29,749 nucleotides of DNA from Planctomycetota bacterium (GTDB lineage: Bacteria > Planctomycetota > Planctomycetia > Planctomycetales > Planctomycetaceae), in contig JAEZFD010000064.1 of assembly GCA_023417655.1 (NCBI GenBank), positions 1 to 29,749 of the forward strand. Reading direction: 5' to 3'. Every line of letters begins with the position of its first letter. The stretch's first letter is position 1. Below, in pieces: positions 8,162 to 15,607 of this stretch. A program made the translations under genes and the position numbers. The notes below the pieces were generated by a model. That model was not told the DNA's origin and made no database searches. It worked only from the letters and a program-made list of their open reading frames with translations.

Positions 8162-8457
8162 TTTTCAGAACTTCCTATGCAGTCGGCAAAAGGGAAATCA
8201 CTAATAGGATTATTAGGAAAAACCCCCTTGAAGACCCGCACATCATCGTTCCAATGACGTGCGGGGCCAACTTTAGCCATCGGGAGGAGGTCGGTCAAGC
8301 TCGCGGGACGGTCCATTGTGAATTGGACCTGATGTCGCCTTCAGGGTGAGTTTCGCCCGCAGATTGATCGGCGCAATCGATTGAAAACGGTTGGGTTGAG
8401 GGAAGGCACCGGGACATATTTTCTTTTCGTCGGACTCTCAGACAGTCCGTAAAGGTG

Positions 8458-8492
8458 CAAAAAAACAGCCCGCGGCACAGGTGCCGCGGGCT
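8458..8492 (-). terminator. Perfect intrinsic terminator
   Basis: AGCCCGCGGCAC (8467-8478) is fully complementary to GTGCCGCGGGCT (8481-8492). On the minus strand the stem is followed by G and seven T. No such run is present on the plus side, so it ends a minus-strand transcript starting somewhere in 8500-9050, where no protein gene is evident. Confidence 0.88.
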
Positions 8493-8570
8493 CGCCATAT
8501 TCCGAGAGGAAAAAATTCTCAGGCCTTGCGTATGACAAAATTTCTCGGGACGAACTAACAATATGGCGAT
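8458..8570 (-). ncRNA. Candidate compact minus-strand small RNA
   Basis: On the minus strand, CGCCATATT (8568-8560) pairs with AATATGGCG (8501-8493). Inside this, CCGAGA (8548-8543) pairs with TCTCGG (8507-8502), and the next segment is the perfect terminator hairpin. The nested two-helix domain plus terminator makes a self-contained RNA of about 110 nt or slightly longer. The next genes downstream on the same strand are tRNAs 300 nt away, so it is not an obvious leader. I did not find a convincing promoter just upstream, so the 5' end is open. No known RNA family was recognised. Confidence 0.5.
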
Positions 8571-9057
8571 CGATGGGAATAAAATTCGCTCTCCTTTTTG
8601 CTCTGAATCAAATCACTTTTCAGAACAACCCCGCAAATTTCTGATGCTCATTGCTCCAGAAACTGCGAACAGAAGATTGATGCCCGGTGAGTAGCAAGAT
8701 CTGTGCCAATTGCCTCAGGGTGAAAAATGTGCGGAGCTTGTGAATCGTGAAATCAACATGTTGCGATTTGATGCGAGGCGGAGTGGCTCTTATGACGACG
8801 AACTGTCCCAATTTGCATCGACAGACTCGCATCGTGCTGACACACGCCCAACTCCCAAAATTTCAGACTGAACCTCTGGCATTCGATCTGCTTAGCCACC
8901 GGCACGGGTGAGAGCCGTCGTTTCAGGCACGCTGATATCCCCTTTACGGTCAAGGGATGTGATGAAGCCCCTCTGGATTGTAACGGACCATGACCGATCC
9001 GTTGACGCCGACCAGAGCCTTTCCTCGCAGGTGTAAGGGTAGAAAACTCGACTCAGC

Positions 9058-11178
9058 ATGGAATCAACATCCACTTATGCCGCAAGCCTGCCAAAGCAGG
9101 TTTATCTTGTAGTCCAGCGTGGCTCTGCTCTGCTGGACGTCATTGAACTCCCGGAACATGGCCGGATTACCATCGGACGCGCCCATTCCAATCGGGTGGT
9201 CATTGCCGACGCCAAATGTTCCAGGCAACACTGCGAGATTTACTGGAGAAATTCTCAATGGTTCCTGCGTGATCTGAATAGCCGAAATGGCGTCGTCGTC
9301 GATGGTCTGAAAGTCGATCGGGATTACCCATTAGCGTTGGGAAGCGTCGTCACCATCGGTCAGTACTCCATGACTCTGAGTGATGAGGCGTCCCCCGCAC
9401 CACGCCCTGCTTCCGACGGCGTGTCAGGGATGGGGACTGGAAACCCACCCTTTGAAATCATTGATCGGAAATCAGGGACGCAGTACGACGGCCCCGCGAG
9501 TCAGCCCCGTGCTGAGGCTCCGACCGATCAGGCGACTGCACTCTTCCGGATCGCCCGGGGGATGGCCAACTGCCAGTCCGAGAAGGAACTCTGTCAGGTC
9601 GTTCTGGATGGATTACTTGCCCAGTTATCTGCCAGCCTCGGCGGGGTCCTGTTGCTACCTGAGCAGGAGCACCCGGTCCCTGACCTTCAGGATCTCATTC
9701 CGTGTGCTGAAATAGGGCCAGGGGCGGTTCCCTTTTCAACATTCCTGACGCAGGTGGCATTCGATGACTGCGATGCGATTCTTGCACGCGACATCCCGAA
9801 TCATGCTTCGCTCTCGTCGCAGCCCAGTCTGGTAGGACTGAAAGCCGAAAGCGCGATCTGCTCACCCATCCGTCACGATGAACATGTCCTGGGTGTGATT
9901 CATCTATACACGGTGTCCGGGGACACTCGGCTGACGCAAGAGGACCTTGAATTTGTCCTCGCAGTGGCTGATCAGCTGGGGGATCAACTCTTCGCTCTTC
10001 GAGAACGGAAGCAACTGGAAGTCGGCCTTGATCGGGCTCAGCGCCGACTCAGTGATCTTCATGATCAGTTGCGCGTGGAAACGGAACTCGTCGGTTCGAG
10101 TCCGCGGATGGAAGAACTGCGACGGGCAATTGCCCGAATCGCTCCGTCAGATGCCCTTGTCTTGATTCGCGGAGAAAGTGGGGTCGGAAAGGAACTCGTC
10201 GCTCGGGGAGTTCACTTCAACAGTAAGCGGAAAGATGGCCCCTTCGTCTGCGTGAACTGTGCCGCACTGAGCGAGAGTCTGCTGGAAAGTGAACTCTTTG
10301 GGCATGAGAAAGGAGCCTTCACCGGAGCTGCTTCCCGTCGCGCTGGCAAGTTTGAGCAGGCACACGGTGGAACTCTGTTCCTCGATGAAATCGGGGAGAT
10401 GAGCCCTGAAGTTCAGGCCAAATTCCTGCGGGTGCTCGAGGGGCAGCCGTTCGAACGGGTCGGGGGAGGTTCGGCGGTTTCAGTGGACGTGCGCGTGGTG
10501 ACCGCGACGAACCGCGATCTCGAAGAAGCCGTGCGGGAGAAACGCCTTCGGAGAGATTTGTTCTTCCGGCTACAGGTCATTGAGATCACAGTGCCGCCAC
10601 TTCGAATGCACCCTGAGGACATTCCGGAAATCGCAAAGCACTTCCTGAGTCGGTTTGCCGCTCAGTCGCATCGACGACTGCATGGATTCACTCAGGCAGC
10701 GATTCAGAAGTTGCAGGCACATGACTGGCCAGGCAACGTTCGGGAATTACGAAACGTCGTCGAACGTGCAGTGATTCTCTCCGAGAATGAATACCTGAGT
10801 TCGTCAGACATCATTCTGACAAAGCTGAATCTCAATCTCGACGATCAGCCGGTCCTTGCCCACTCCGTCTCTAATATGGAGGCTCCAGCGAAGCCTTCTG
10901 GCGCGGAGTTGCAGACAGAACTCTTTGGAAATTTGATCCAACAGAATACTCCTCTCGATGAAATCGACCGGCTGTACATTGAGGCGGTGCTCCGATCGAC
11001 CTACTGGAACAAGTCCAAAGCCGCCCGCATTCTGCAGATTGAACGGACGACACTTGATCGTCGTTTGAAGAAGTATGGGCTTGCCCGTCCGGCATACGAT
11101 CACCTCGACCCTGACTTTGAGCGGGATGAAGCGGAGGACGCGGGAGAGTCGGATCCTTCCACTCAATTCGCAGAGTGA
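9058..11178 (+). CDS. FHA-GAF-AAA+-Fis sigma-54-dependent transcriptional activator
   Basis: 706-residue enhancer-binding protein that would remodel sigma-54 RNA polymerase. Domains in order: FHA (about 35-105, with GRAHSNR at 40-46 and SRQH at 55-58), which binds phosphothreonine peptides; a GAF-type sensor (about 155-310); a short coiled coil (315-345); an AAA+ domain with Walker A GESGVGKE (372-379), the sigma-54 contact loop GAFTGA (419-424), Walker B GGTLFLDEIG (437-446) and GNVRELRN (559-566); and a C-terminal Fis-type helix-turn-helix (about 640-674, KAARILQIERTTLDRRLKK). The FHA input replaces the usual receiver domain, so the signal is probably a Ser/Thr kinase rather than a histidine kinase (inference). 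No such kinase or -24/-12 promoter was found nearby. A terminator follows at 11282-11309. Confidence 0.94.
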   Translation: MESTSTYAASLPKQVYLVVQRGSALLDVIELPEHGRITIGRAHSNRVVIADAKCSRQHCEIYWRNSQWFLRDLNSRNGVVVDGLKVDRDYPLALGSVVTIGQYSMTLSDEASPAPRPASDGVSGMGTGNPPFEIIDRKSGTQYDGPASQPRAEAPTDQATALFRIARGMANCQSEKELCQVVLDGLLAQLSASLGGVLLLPEQEHPVPDLQDLIPCAEIGPGAVPFSTFLTQVAFDDCDAILARDIPNHASLSSQPSLVGLKAESAICSPIRHDEHVLGVIHLYTVSGDTRLTQEDLEFVLAVADQLGDQLFALRERKQLEVGLDRAQRRLSDLHDQLRVETELVGSSPRMEELRRAIARIAPSDALVLIRGESGVGKELVARGVHFNSKRKDGPFVCVNCAALSESLLESELFGHEKGAFTGAASRRAGKFEQAHGGTLFLDEIGEMSPEVQAKFLRVLEGQPFERVGGGSAVSVDVRVVTATNRDLEEAVREKRLRRDLFFRLQVIEITVPPLRMHPEDIPEIAKHFLSRFAAQSHRRLHGFTQAAIQKLQAHDWPGNVRELRNVVERAVILSENEYLSSSDIILTKLNLNLDDQPVLAHSVSNMEAPAKPSGAELQTELFGNLIQQNTPLDEIDRLYIEAVLRSTYWNKSKAARILQIERTTLDRRLKKYGLARPAYDHLDPDFERDEAEDAGESDPSTQFAE

Positions 11179-11521
11179 CCTCTCGCTTGCTCCTCATTGA
11201 GGAAGTGCAGATAAGCACTCAGAATGAAAACATCCGGTCGAAGAGGCCGGGTTCTGAATGCTGATACAACTTGTTCTCGCTAACGCCAGGATCTTAAAAT
11301 CCTGGCGTTTGCGGTTTCAGGGCTCACGAAATCGCATCGTTCATTCCTACGGATGGGAGTGCATCGCACTGGTCTGTTCCATGGATGAATCGCGATCCAA
11401 ACTCACCTTGGAATCGTGACTGCGAAGCTTCGAGCGGAAGCCTGAGGTCATCGCAGTGGAAGAGTTCTGACTCTCTCCCGAGTGCGGTCAAAGATCGTGG
11501 TTAAAGAATGTGGTCTCCAAA
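11179..11521. other. Gap between activator and small unknown gene
   Basis: Contains a short AGTGC/GCACT stem just after the activator gene and the terminator at 11282-11309. The remaining 200 nt before the small gene show no motif I can support. Confidence 0.4.
11282..11312 (+). terminator. Intrinsic terminator of the activator gene
   Basis: AACGCCAGGAT (11282-11292) and ATCCTGGCGTT (11299-11309) form a perfect 11-bp stem with a CTTAAA loop, followed by a short T run and TTGCGGTTT. Confidence 0.75.
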
Positions 11522-11938
11522 ATGATGAACGATTCTTCAGCGCTGTCCCTCGTTCAGGAAGGCCGCGTCACACTGGCCCACGCCTGGATGATTCGTGCGT
11601 TCCTCCGTCATTGCGACGAGGCTGAAGATTACCCGGAGCTCGGTGAATTCGGTCGGGCCATTTTCGATTTGTGCCGGGCGGTCGACGTCCATGTCGACAA
11701 TCCACCGATGTTCTTCAAGACCGTGAATAAGAAGCTCGGAGCATTTCGCCGGGCCGTGGACAAGTTTGCGGAGCAGTCTCCCAGAATCTCGAGTCACACG
11801 AACTTCGTGCAGGCTGTCGAAGCTGCACAGGGCTGCGTTCGGGCTCTCGAAAAACTCCTGCAGGATGCAAACTCTCTTGGGCAGTCAGCCGTCCCGCCGC
11901 AGCCGGAATTGCAGCGGCCCAGTCAGGGCGAGACGTGA
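11522..11938 (+). CDS. Small conserved-looking protein, function unknown
   Basis: Cytoplasmic helical protein of about 138 residues with no signal peptide or membrane segment. The sequence is well behaved and amphipathic (LAHAWMIRAFLRHCDEAEDYPEL, shown in part: FLRHCDEAEDYPEL; then FGRAIFDLCRAVDVHVDNPP; KTVNKKLGAFRRAVDKFAEQ), with a Gln/Pro-rich tail, and reads as a real protein rather than a shadow frame. I do not recognise the family. Starts possible are GTG 11510, ATG 11522 and ATG 11525; none has a strong ribosome-binding site, and I chose 11522. It converges on folK, with 11 nt between the stops. Confidence 0.6.
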   Translation: MMNDSSALSLVQEGRVTLAHAWMIRAFLRHCDEAEDYPELGEFGRAIFDLCRAVDVHVDNPPMFFKTVNKKLGAFRRAVDKFAEQSPRISSHTNFVQAVEAAQGCVRALEKLLQDANSLGQSAVPPQPELQRPSQGET

Positions 11939-11949
11939 TCCAACGCCGT

Positions 11950-12756
11950 TCAGCCAGAGGAGCATGGGATCGGCTGATCAAGTGCTGCATGCAGAACGGC
12001 CATTGCGAGGCGAATTCCGGACTGGGAGTTCTGCAGGGAAATCGTTCGAGGTTGATCAGAGGTTGCGAATTGTTGTCCGTTGAAATCGAATGCGAAATGC
12101 ACTCGTTCCTGGTCAGCGGGGACGAATCGGACCTGATCCGCGAGTCCCTCTGCCTCCAACTGCTGTCGCAGTGAGTCGAAGATTTCAGCTCCGGTTTCAC
12201 CCAGGCAGACATTCAAGGGGCGTTCCATGAGAGTGCAGCGAAGTTCCCTGACGGTCTGATTCAGGATGGGATGTTTCCAGTTGGGGGAGACATCGCACCA
12301 CGGATCGAGCACAAATCGGCGGTACCAGCAGCCGGGATGCGGAATGAGCAGTGCGCCGCAGTAGGTGTCCATTGGACGATGCTGGACATGCTCGAGGCCC
12401 GCCCGATCGTTCTGTTCGCCTGTCTGAGCAAAACACACTGTGTCATTTCCGAAGCTCAGGAGATCGATGTCGAGCGTTCGGGGGCCCCACCGGAGAGAGC
12501 GGTCACGACCGAATTCTGCCTCAATCAGTTGGGTGTGGCACAACAACTGACTGGCAGTGAAAGTCGTCTGCAGCAGTGCGACCGCGTTTACATAGGGGGT
12601 GCCGGCATCATCTCCCATCGCCCGAGTTTCGAAATTCCGGCTGCGTCCAACGAGCTGGATTTCAGGCAAAAGATCGAGTCGGGCCAGAGCTCGCTGAAAG
12701 ATTTGCGGCACGTGCCCGACGTTACCTCCAAGCGCAATGGCGGCTGTCGTGTACAT
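11950..12756 (-). CDS. folK: Folate-pathway pyrophosphokinase (HPPK) with C-terminal extension
   Basis: 2-amino-4-hydroxy-6-hydroxymethyldihydropteridine pyrophosphokinase, which activates the pterin with ATP before its condensation with p-aminobenzoate in folate synthesis. Diagnostic features are ALGGNVG at residues 8-14, the pterin/ATP region RSRNFETRAMG, and RWGPRTLDIDLL (89-100) with Mg-binding D96 and D98, then IPHP and the VLDPW block. There is an unusual insert of about 20 residues between the Asp motif and IPHP. The enzyme normally ends near residue 160-175; this one continues for about 90 more residues with regular-looking structure (ERVHFAFDFNGQQF, then SQSGIRLAMAVLHAALDQP). ATG 12756 is chosen because the family begins just before ALGGN; a TTG at 12789 is the alternative. 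greA lies upstream, with a terminator between. Confidence 0.9.
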   Translation of the reverse strand: MYTTAAIALGGNVGHVPQIFQRALARLDLLPEIQLVGRSRNFETRAMGDDAGTPYVNAVALLQTTFTASQLLCHTQLIEAEFGRDRSLRWGPRTLDIDLLSFGNDTVCFAQTGEQNDRAGLEHVQHRPMDTYCGALLIPHPGCWYRRFVLDPWCDVSPNWKHPILNQTVRELRCTLMERPLNVCLGETGAEIFDSLRQQLEAEGLADQVRFVPADQERVHFAFDFNGQQFATSDQPRTISLQNSQSGIRLAMAVLHAALDQPIPCSSG

Positions 12757-13144
12757 GCCTCTATTTTGACGTCGTGGGACAGAATGCAAGTCCGTTTATG
12801 GATCAAATGCATGGAGCTTTGTGCGCGACTCGAAAAAGTATCGCATCAGATGGAATCTGCGGACCCTTGAATCGAGTCTGGAGTGCGAATTCGCACGTCA
12901 TCGGGTACGCCATCTTCCAGTCAGCAGTTCGCACCGCCATTCCACGACGCCGAACGAACAGCCCATAGCTGGGAACTGCCACCGACCGGCCGGGCCCGAT
13001 CTCGATTTAGGTCCGAATCGCACTCTTCCTGAACCCGAAAGCAGAATGCAAAAAGGTCCGGGAGAATGTGCTTCCGCCCGGACCAATTCGGTTTTTCGAT
13101 TCGTTTGAAGTCAGCAAGGCTGATTCATATCAGAGGCGTACTGA
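12757..13144. other. Gap between greA and folK
   Basis: Contains the greA terminator (13049-13084). The remaining 290 nt on the folK side show a possible TTGCAT with an AAATAG 17 nt downstream, but this falls only a few bases before the folK ATG, so I do not call it a promoter. Confidence 0.4.
13049..13084 (-). terminator. Intrinsic terminator of greA
   Basis: GGTCCGGG (13055-13062) pairs with CCCGGACC (13077-13084). On the minus strand the stem is followed by five T. On the plus strand a TTTTT also appears a few bases after the stem, so it may work in both directions. Confidence 0.78.
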
Positions 13145-13630
13145 TCAGTCGCCGTGGTCAATAATGCGCACGATCTCGACTTTCATCGTTGTTCGTGGCA
13201 GTTCAATCTCCACGGCGTCGCCCTCTTTCTTCCCCATCAATGCGACGGCGATCGGGCTGGTGGTCAGGATTTTCATGACCGGGCCGTCGTAGTTCTCTTC
13301 CCCTGGGCCGACGAATTCGTAGGTCTCTTCTTCATCCAGATCGACGTCCTTGATGGTGACGGTCGATCCAAACGTGACCTGCCCCTTCGGCATGTCGGCT
13401 TTGTCGACGACATAGCAGGAACCCAGCTTGCCCTTCAGGGCATAGATCTTTGCCTGGACACGACCTTGTTCTTCGCGCTGGCCGTGGTACTCGGCGTTCT
13501 CTTTGAGGTCACCTTCGGCACGTGCGTCAGCGATCGCCTCGGCGATCCGGGGCATGACGACGTCTTCCAAGTGTTTAATTTCCGCGAGCAGCTTCTCGTA
13601 ACCTTCGCGCGTAATCGGTTGTCGGTCCAT
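13145..13630 (-). CDS. greA: Transcription elongation factor GreA
   Basis: 161 residues, the normal GreA length. It rescues backtracked RNA polymerase by stimulating cleavage of the 3' end of the transcript. The N-terminal coiled coil carries the tip motif GDLKENAEYH with the acidic residues that act in the polymerase channel, preceded by PITREGYEKLLAEIKHLE. The C-terminal FKBP-like domain includes FGSTVTI, SPIAVALMGKKEGD and VEIVRI. The start at 13630 (MDRQPITREG) matches the family. An upstream GTG-type extension to 13750 would add 40 unrelated residues. A possible promoter (TTGACG at 13782-13787) lies about 150 nt upstream, and a terminator lies 60 nt downstream, so the gene looks monocistronic. 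Confidence 0.96.
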   Translation of the reverse strand: MDRQPITREGYEKLLAEIKHLEDVVMPRIAEAIADARAEGDLKENAEYHGQREEQGRVQAKIYALKGKLGSCYVVDKADMPKGQVTFGSTVTIKDVDLDEEETYEFVGPGEENYDGPVMKILTTSPIAVALMGKKEGDAVEIELPRTTMKVEIVRIIDHGD

Positions 13631-13756
13631 GTCGGTACCCGTCTCAAAACTCTCAAATGGTGATCCTGACACCACTGTCAGGGAACCGGAACGTGCCTGC
13701 CGGGGGATGAATCCGACAGGTTCTTTCTCACAGCGCGTGCCCCGACCCAATACAGA

Positions 13757-13787
13757 GTCTAAAAAGAACGCGGTCTGAAATCGTCAA
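13757..13787 (-). promoter_or_regulatory. Possible greA promoter
   Basis: On the minus strand TTGACG (13787-13782) is followed after 17 nt by TTTTAG (3 of 6 to the -10 consensus), with TAGACT a few bases further on. This would give a leader of about 120 nt before greA. The -35 is good and the -10 is weak. Confidence 0.3.
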
Positions 13788-14065
13788 CTCGAACGCAAGA
13801 TCTGCGGTTCAATTGGTGGACCAAACGTTTTGCATTTTCAAGCCACCTCCTTGGTCAGGCGAACCGGGCGTGGACGCACTTCAGTCATCCGCTCGGTCAG
13901 CCGCTCCAAATGGGAGGGCCAGATCTCTGGTGTACTGACAGGTTCTCAATCAAGAGTGATCGCCGCTTGAGCTGGATCACGACCTTGTGTCTGAACCTGT
14001 CCGATTCCGTGTGAAGCTCCGCTGTTTGCCTGTCCCCAGGCAAACTGAAATCCCGGAACTGAAAA

Positions 14066-14099
14066 TAAACAACGGGGCACGGCCAGAGCCGCGTCCCGT
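14066..14099 (-). terminator. Intrinsic terminator of parB
   Basis: ACGGGGCACGGC (14072-14083) pairs with GCCGCGTCCCGT (14088-14099) with one wobble and one mismatch around a CAGA loop. On the minus strand it is followed by TGTTTATTTTC. It lies about 75 nt after the parB stop. Confidence 0.7.
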
Positions 14100-14175
14100 G
14101 TTGATCAGTGTTAGTCGATCCGGTATGCGATGTCCATCGATGGACGACAGGTTCCGCCAGAACCCGTCGACAATC

Positions 14176-15300
14176 TTACGCGGCGTTCCGGCGAAGCAGG
14201 CCAAGAACTCGTTCAAATTCTTCATTGCTGGAAAACGGAATGATCAGCTTTCCGCTATCTCGGGCGTTCAGCTGGATCTCCACTTTGACTCCCAGAATGT
14301 CTCGCAGCTGGGTTTCCAGTGAGTCGACATGATGGGTCCTGTGTGATTCCGGAGGCTGCATCGGAATGGTTTCTGGAGCTGAATCCTGCTCCGCTGCGAC
14401 CTGTTCTTCCGGTGTCGCCGGTGCGACCTCAGCGGCAACAGGAGCTGCTTCAACGGGAGTGGGATCGACGCTCTCTACCGTCGGAGCCGATTGTTCCCCT
14501 GCGACGGACTCGGCAGCCGGAGCATGGTCAACCTGTTCAGGGGATGCTGGCGTCGGTTGAGACGGCGCTGTCACCGCAGCGGGTTCGCCTTCCGTGTCTC
14601 GCCCCAGCAGCTTCTTGACGGCGGCTTCGACTTGGCGAACAGTCATTTGTTCGGCCTGAATTCGTCCAGCCAGTTCGAGTTGTTCTGCTTCTGGCAGCGG
14701 GAGCAGAGCTCGGGCGTGGCCAGCCGAAATGCGACCAGCGTTCAGAGCACTCTTCACCGGAGCAGGCAGGTCCAGCAGACGAATCAGATTGCTGACCGTC
14801 GACCGGTTCATGCTGAGTTGCTTCGACAGCTCTTCGATCGAGCACTCAAACTGAGTCAGGTAGTCCTTGAACGCCTGAGCCTTTTCCAGATCGCTCAGAT
14901 CTTTCCGTTTCAGGTTTTCTTCAAGCGCGAATTCGCAGGCGGTTTTGTCGACGACGTCAACGACTCGACAGGGGACAATCGTGAGGCCGGCTTTCTGGGC
15001 AGCCTGCCAGCGGCGTTCCCCGGCGATGACCTGAAAGCTCCCCAGGCTGACTTCCCGTACGAGCAGCGGCTGCAGGATCCCGTGTTCGCGGATGCTGCTT
15101 GCCAGTTCCCCGAGGGCTTCAGCGTCGAATTGCTGGCGGGGTTGGAACGGATTGGGCGAGAGCTGGCCCACGGCAATCTGGCGCAATTCGGAGTTCAGCT
15201 CTGGATTTGACTCGGCTGAGGCCGGACCGCTTCCTCCCAGGAGGGCGGACAATCCGCGGCCAAGGCGGCGGGAGGGTTGGGCTGGCGTTGAGTCACTCAT
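14176..15300 (-). CDS. parB: Chromosome-partitioning protein ParB (Spo0J)
   Basis: 374 residues. ParB binds parS, uses CTP to clamp and spread along DNA, and so organises the origin region for segregation and condensin loading. Visible parts: the basic LGRGLSALLGG near the N-terminus, typical of the ParA-stimulating end; the N-domain QLSPNPFQPRQQFD; the CTP-binding AGERRWQAA (93-101); ENLKRKDLSDLEKA (128-141); a helix-turn-helix at about 155-180; and a C-terminal dimerisation domain (LETQLRDILGVKV ... GKLIIPFSS). Residues of about 235-318 are a long Ala/Pro/Glu linker, which makes the protein longer than the usual 280-300. The start at 15300 fits homologues; an upstream start at 15366 is in frame. 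Four perfect parS sites lie 2.4 kb away. No parA is adjacent. Confidence 0.95.
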   Translation of the reverse strand: MSDSTPAQPSRRLGRGLSALLGGSGPASAESNPELNSELRQIAVGQLSPNPFQPRQQFDAEALGELASSIREHGILQPLLVREVSLGSFQVIAGERRWQAAQKAGLTIVPCRVVDVVDKTACEFALEENLKRKDLSDLEKAQAFKDYLTQFECSIEELSKQLSMNRSTVSNLIRLLDLPAPVKSALNAGRISAGHARALLPLPEAEQLELAGRIQAEQMTVRQVEAAVKKLLGRDTEGEPAAVTAPSQPTPASPEQVDHAPAAESVAGEQSAPTVESVDPTPVEAAPVAAEVAPATPEEQVAAEQDSAPETIPMQPPESHRTHHVDSLETQLRDILGVKVEIQLNARDSGKLIIPFSSNEEFERVLGLLRRNAA

Positions 15301-15607
15301 GGGAGAAGTCCGTTTCAATTCCAACAATTTGGCGTTCAGCAATCCGTTGCTGCAGGGGCGGCTCATCTCGCTGGCCGGTTCAAACGGGTGCGGCCACCCC
15401 TGTGTGACGGCACCACTTCACTTACTTCGGCAGTCACTCCGACAGCTCTTCATGTCGGGGGTGCCTGCTGTGACGACTTTTCTGATTCCAATGGTTGGGG
15501 CGATTGCTCGGGTTGAGGGGCGAGTCTGGGCAAGGTGCGAAGATTGCGTCCCTCACGGCAGACAGGGCGTTCCTTTACCTGGTTTCCCCTTGCGGGGTTT
15601 TAAGACT
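15301..15607. other. Gap between the GT39 gene and parB
   Basis: 307 nt containing the presumed parB promoter. I see no clear -35/-10 pair or strong terminator for the upstream glycosyltransferase gene, so read-through into parB is possible. A small CCCC-TTGC-GGGG stem (15586-15597) followed by TTTT points to the plus strand, where it has no gene to serve. Confidence 0.35.

Larger units (their letters stand above)
8162..9057. other. 0.9 kb gap with RNA-type signals
   Basis: No convincing protein gene on either strand. From left to right it holds an inverted repeat CTAATA/TATTAG (8201-8216) upstream of the tRNAs, a hairpin CCCGCAC/GTGCGGG (8235-8265), a perfect minus-strand terminator (8458-8492), and the inverted repeat closing a putative minus-strand RNA (8493-8568). 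The stretch 8620-9057 shows no clear structure and should contain the promoter of the FHA/sigma-54 activator gene. Confidence 0.5.
13631..14175. other. Gap between parB and greA
   Basis: Contains the parB terminator (14072-14099), a perfect GTTTGCCTG/CAGGCAAAC hairpin (14024-14045) without a T run, and the possible greA promoter. No protein gene is seen. Confidence 0.45.

Noticed and set aside
8295..8561. Open frames on the minus strand across the candidate RNA (88 and 65 codons).
   Set aside because: Both would translate through a perfect intrinsic terminator and start at TTG without a properly spaced ribosome-binding site.
13631..13750. 40-residue N-terminal extension of GreA.
   Set aside because: GreA starts at MDRQPITREG; the extension is unlike the family and includes the likely leader.
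15586..15601. CCCC-TTGC-GGGG followed by TTTT on the plus strand.
   Set aside because: Only four base pairs and no plus-strand gene upstream; probably chance.
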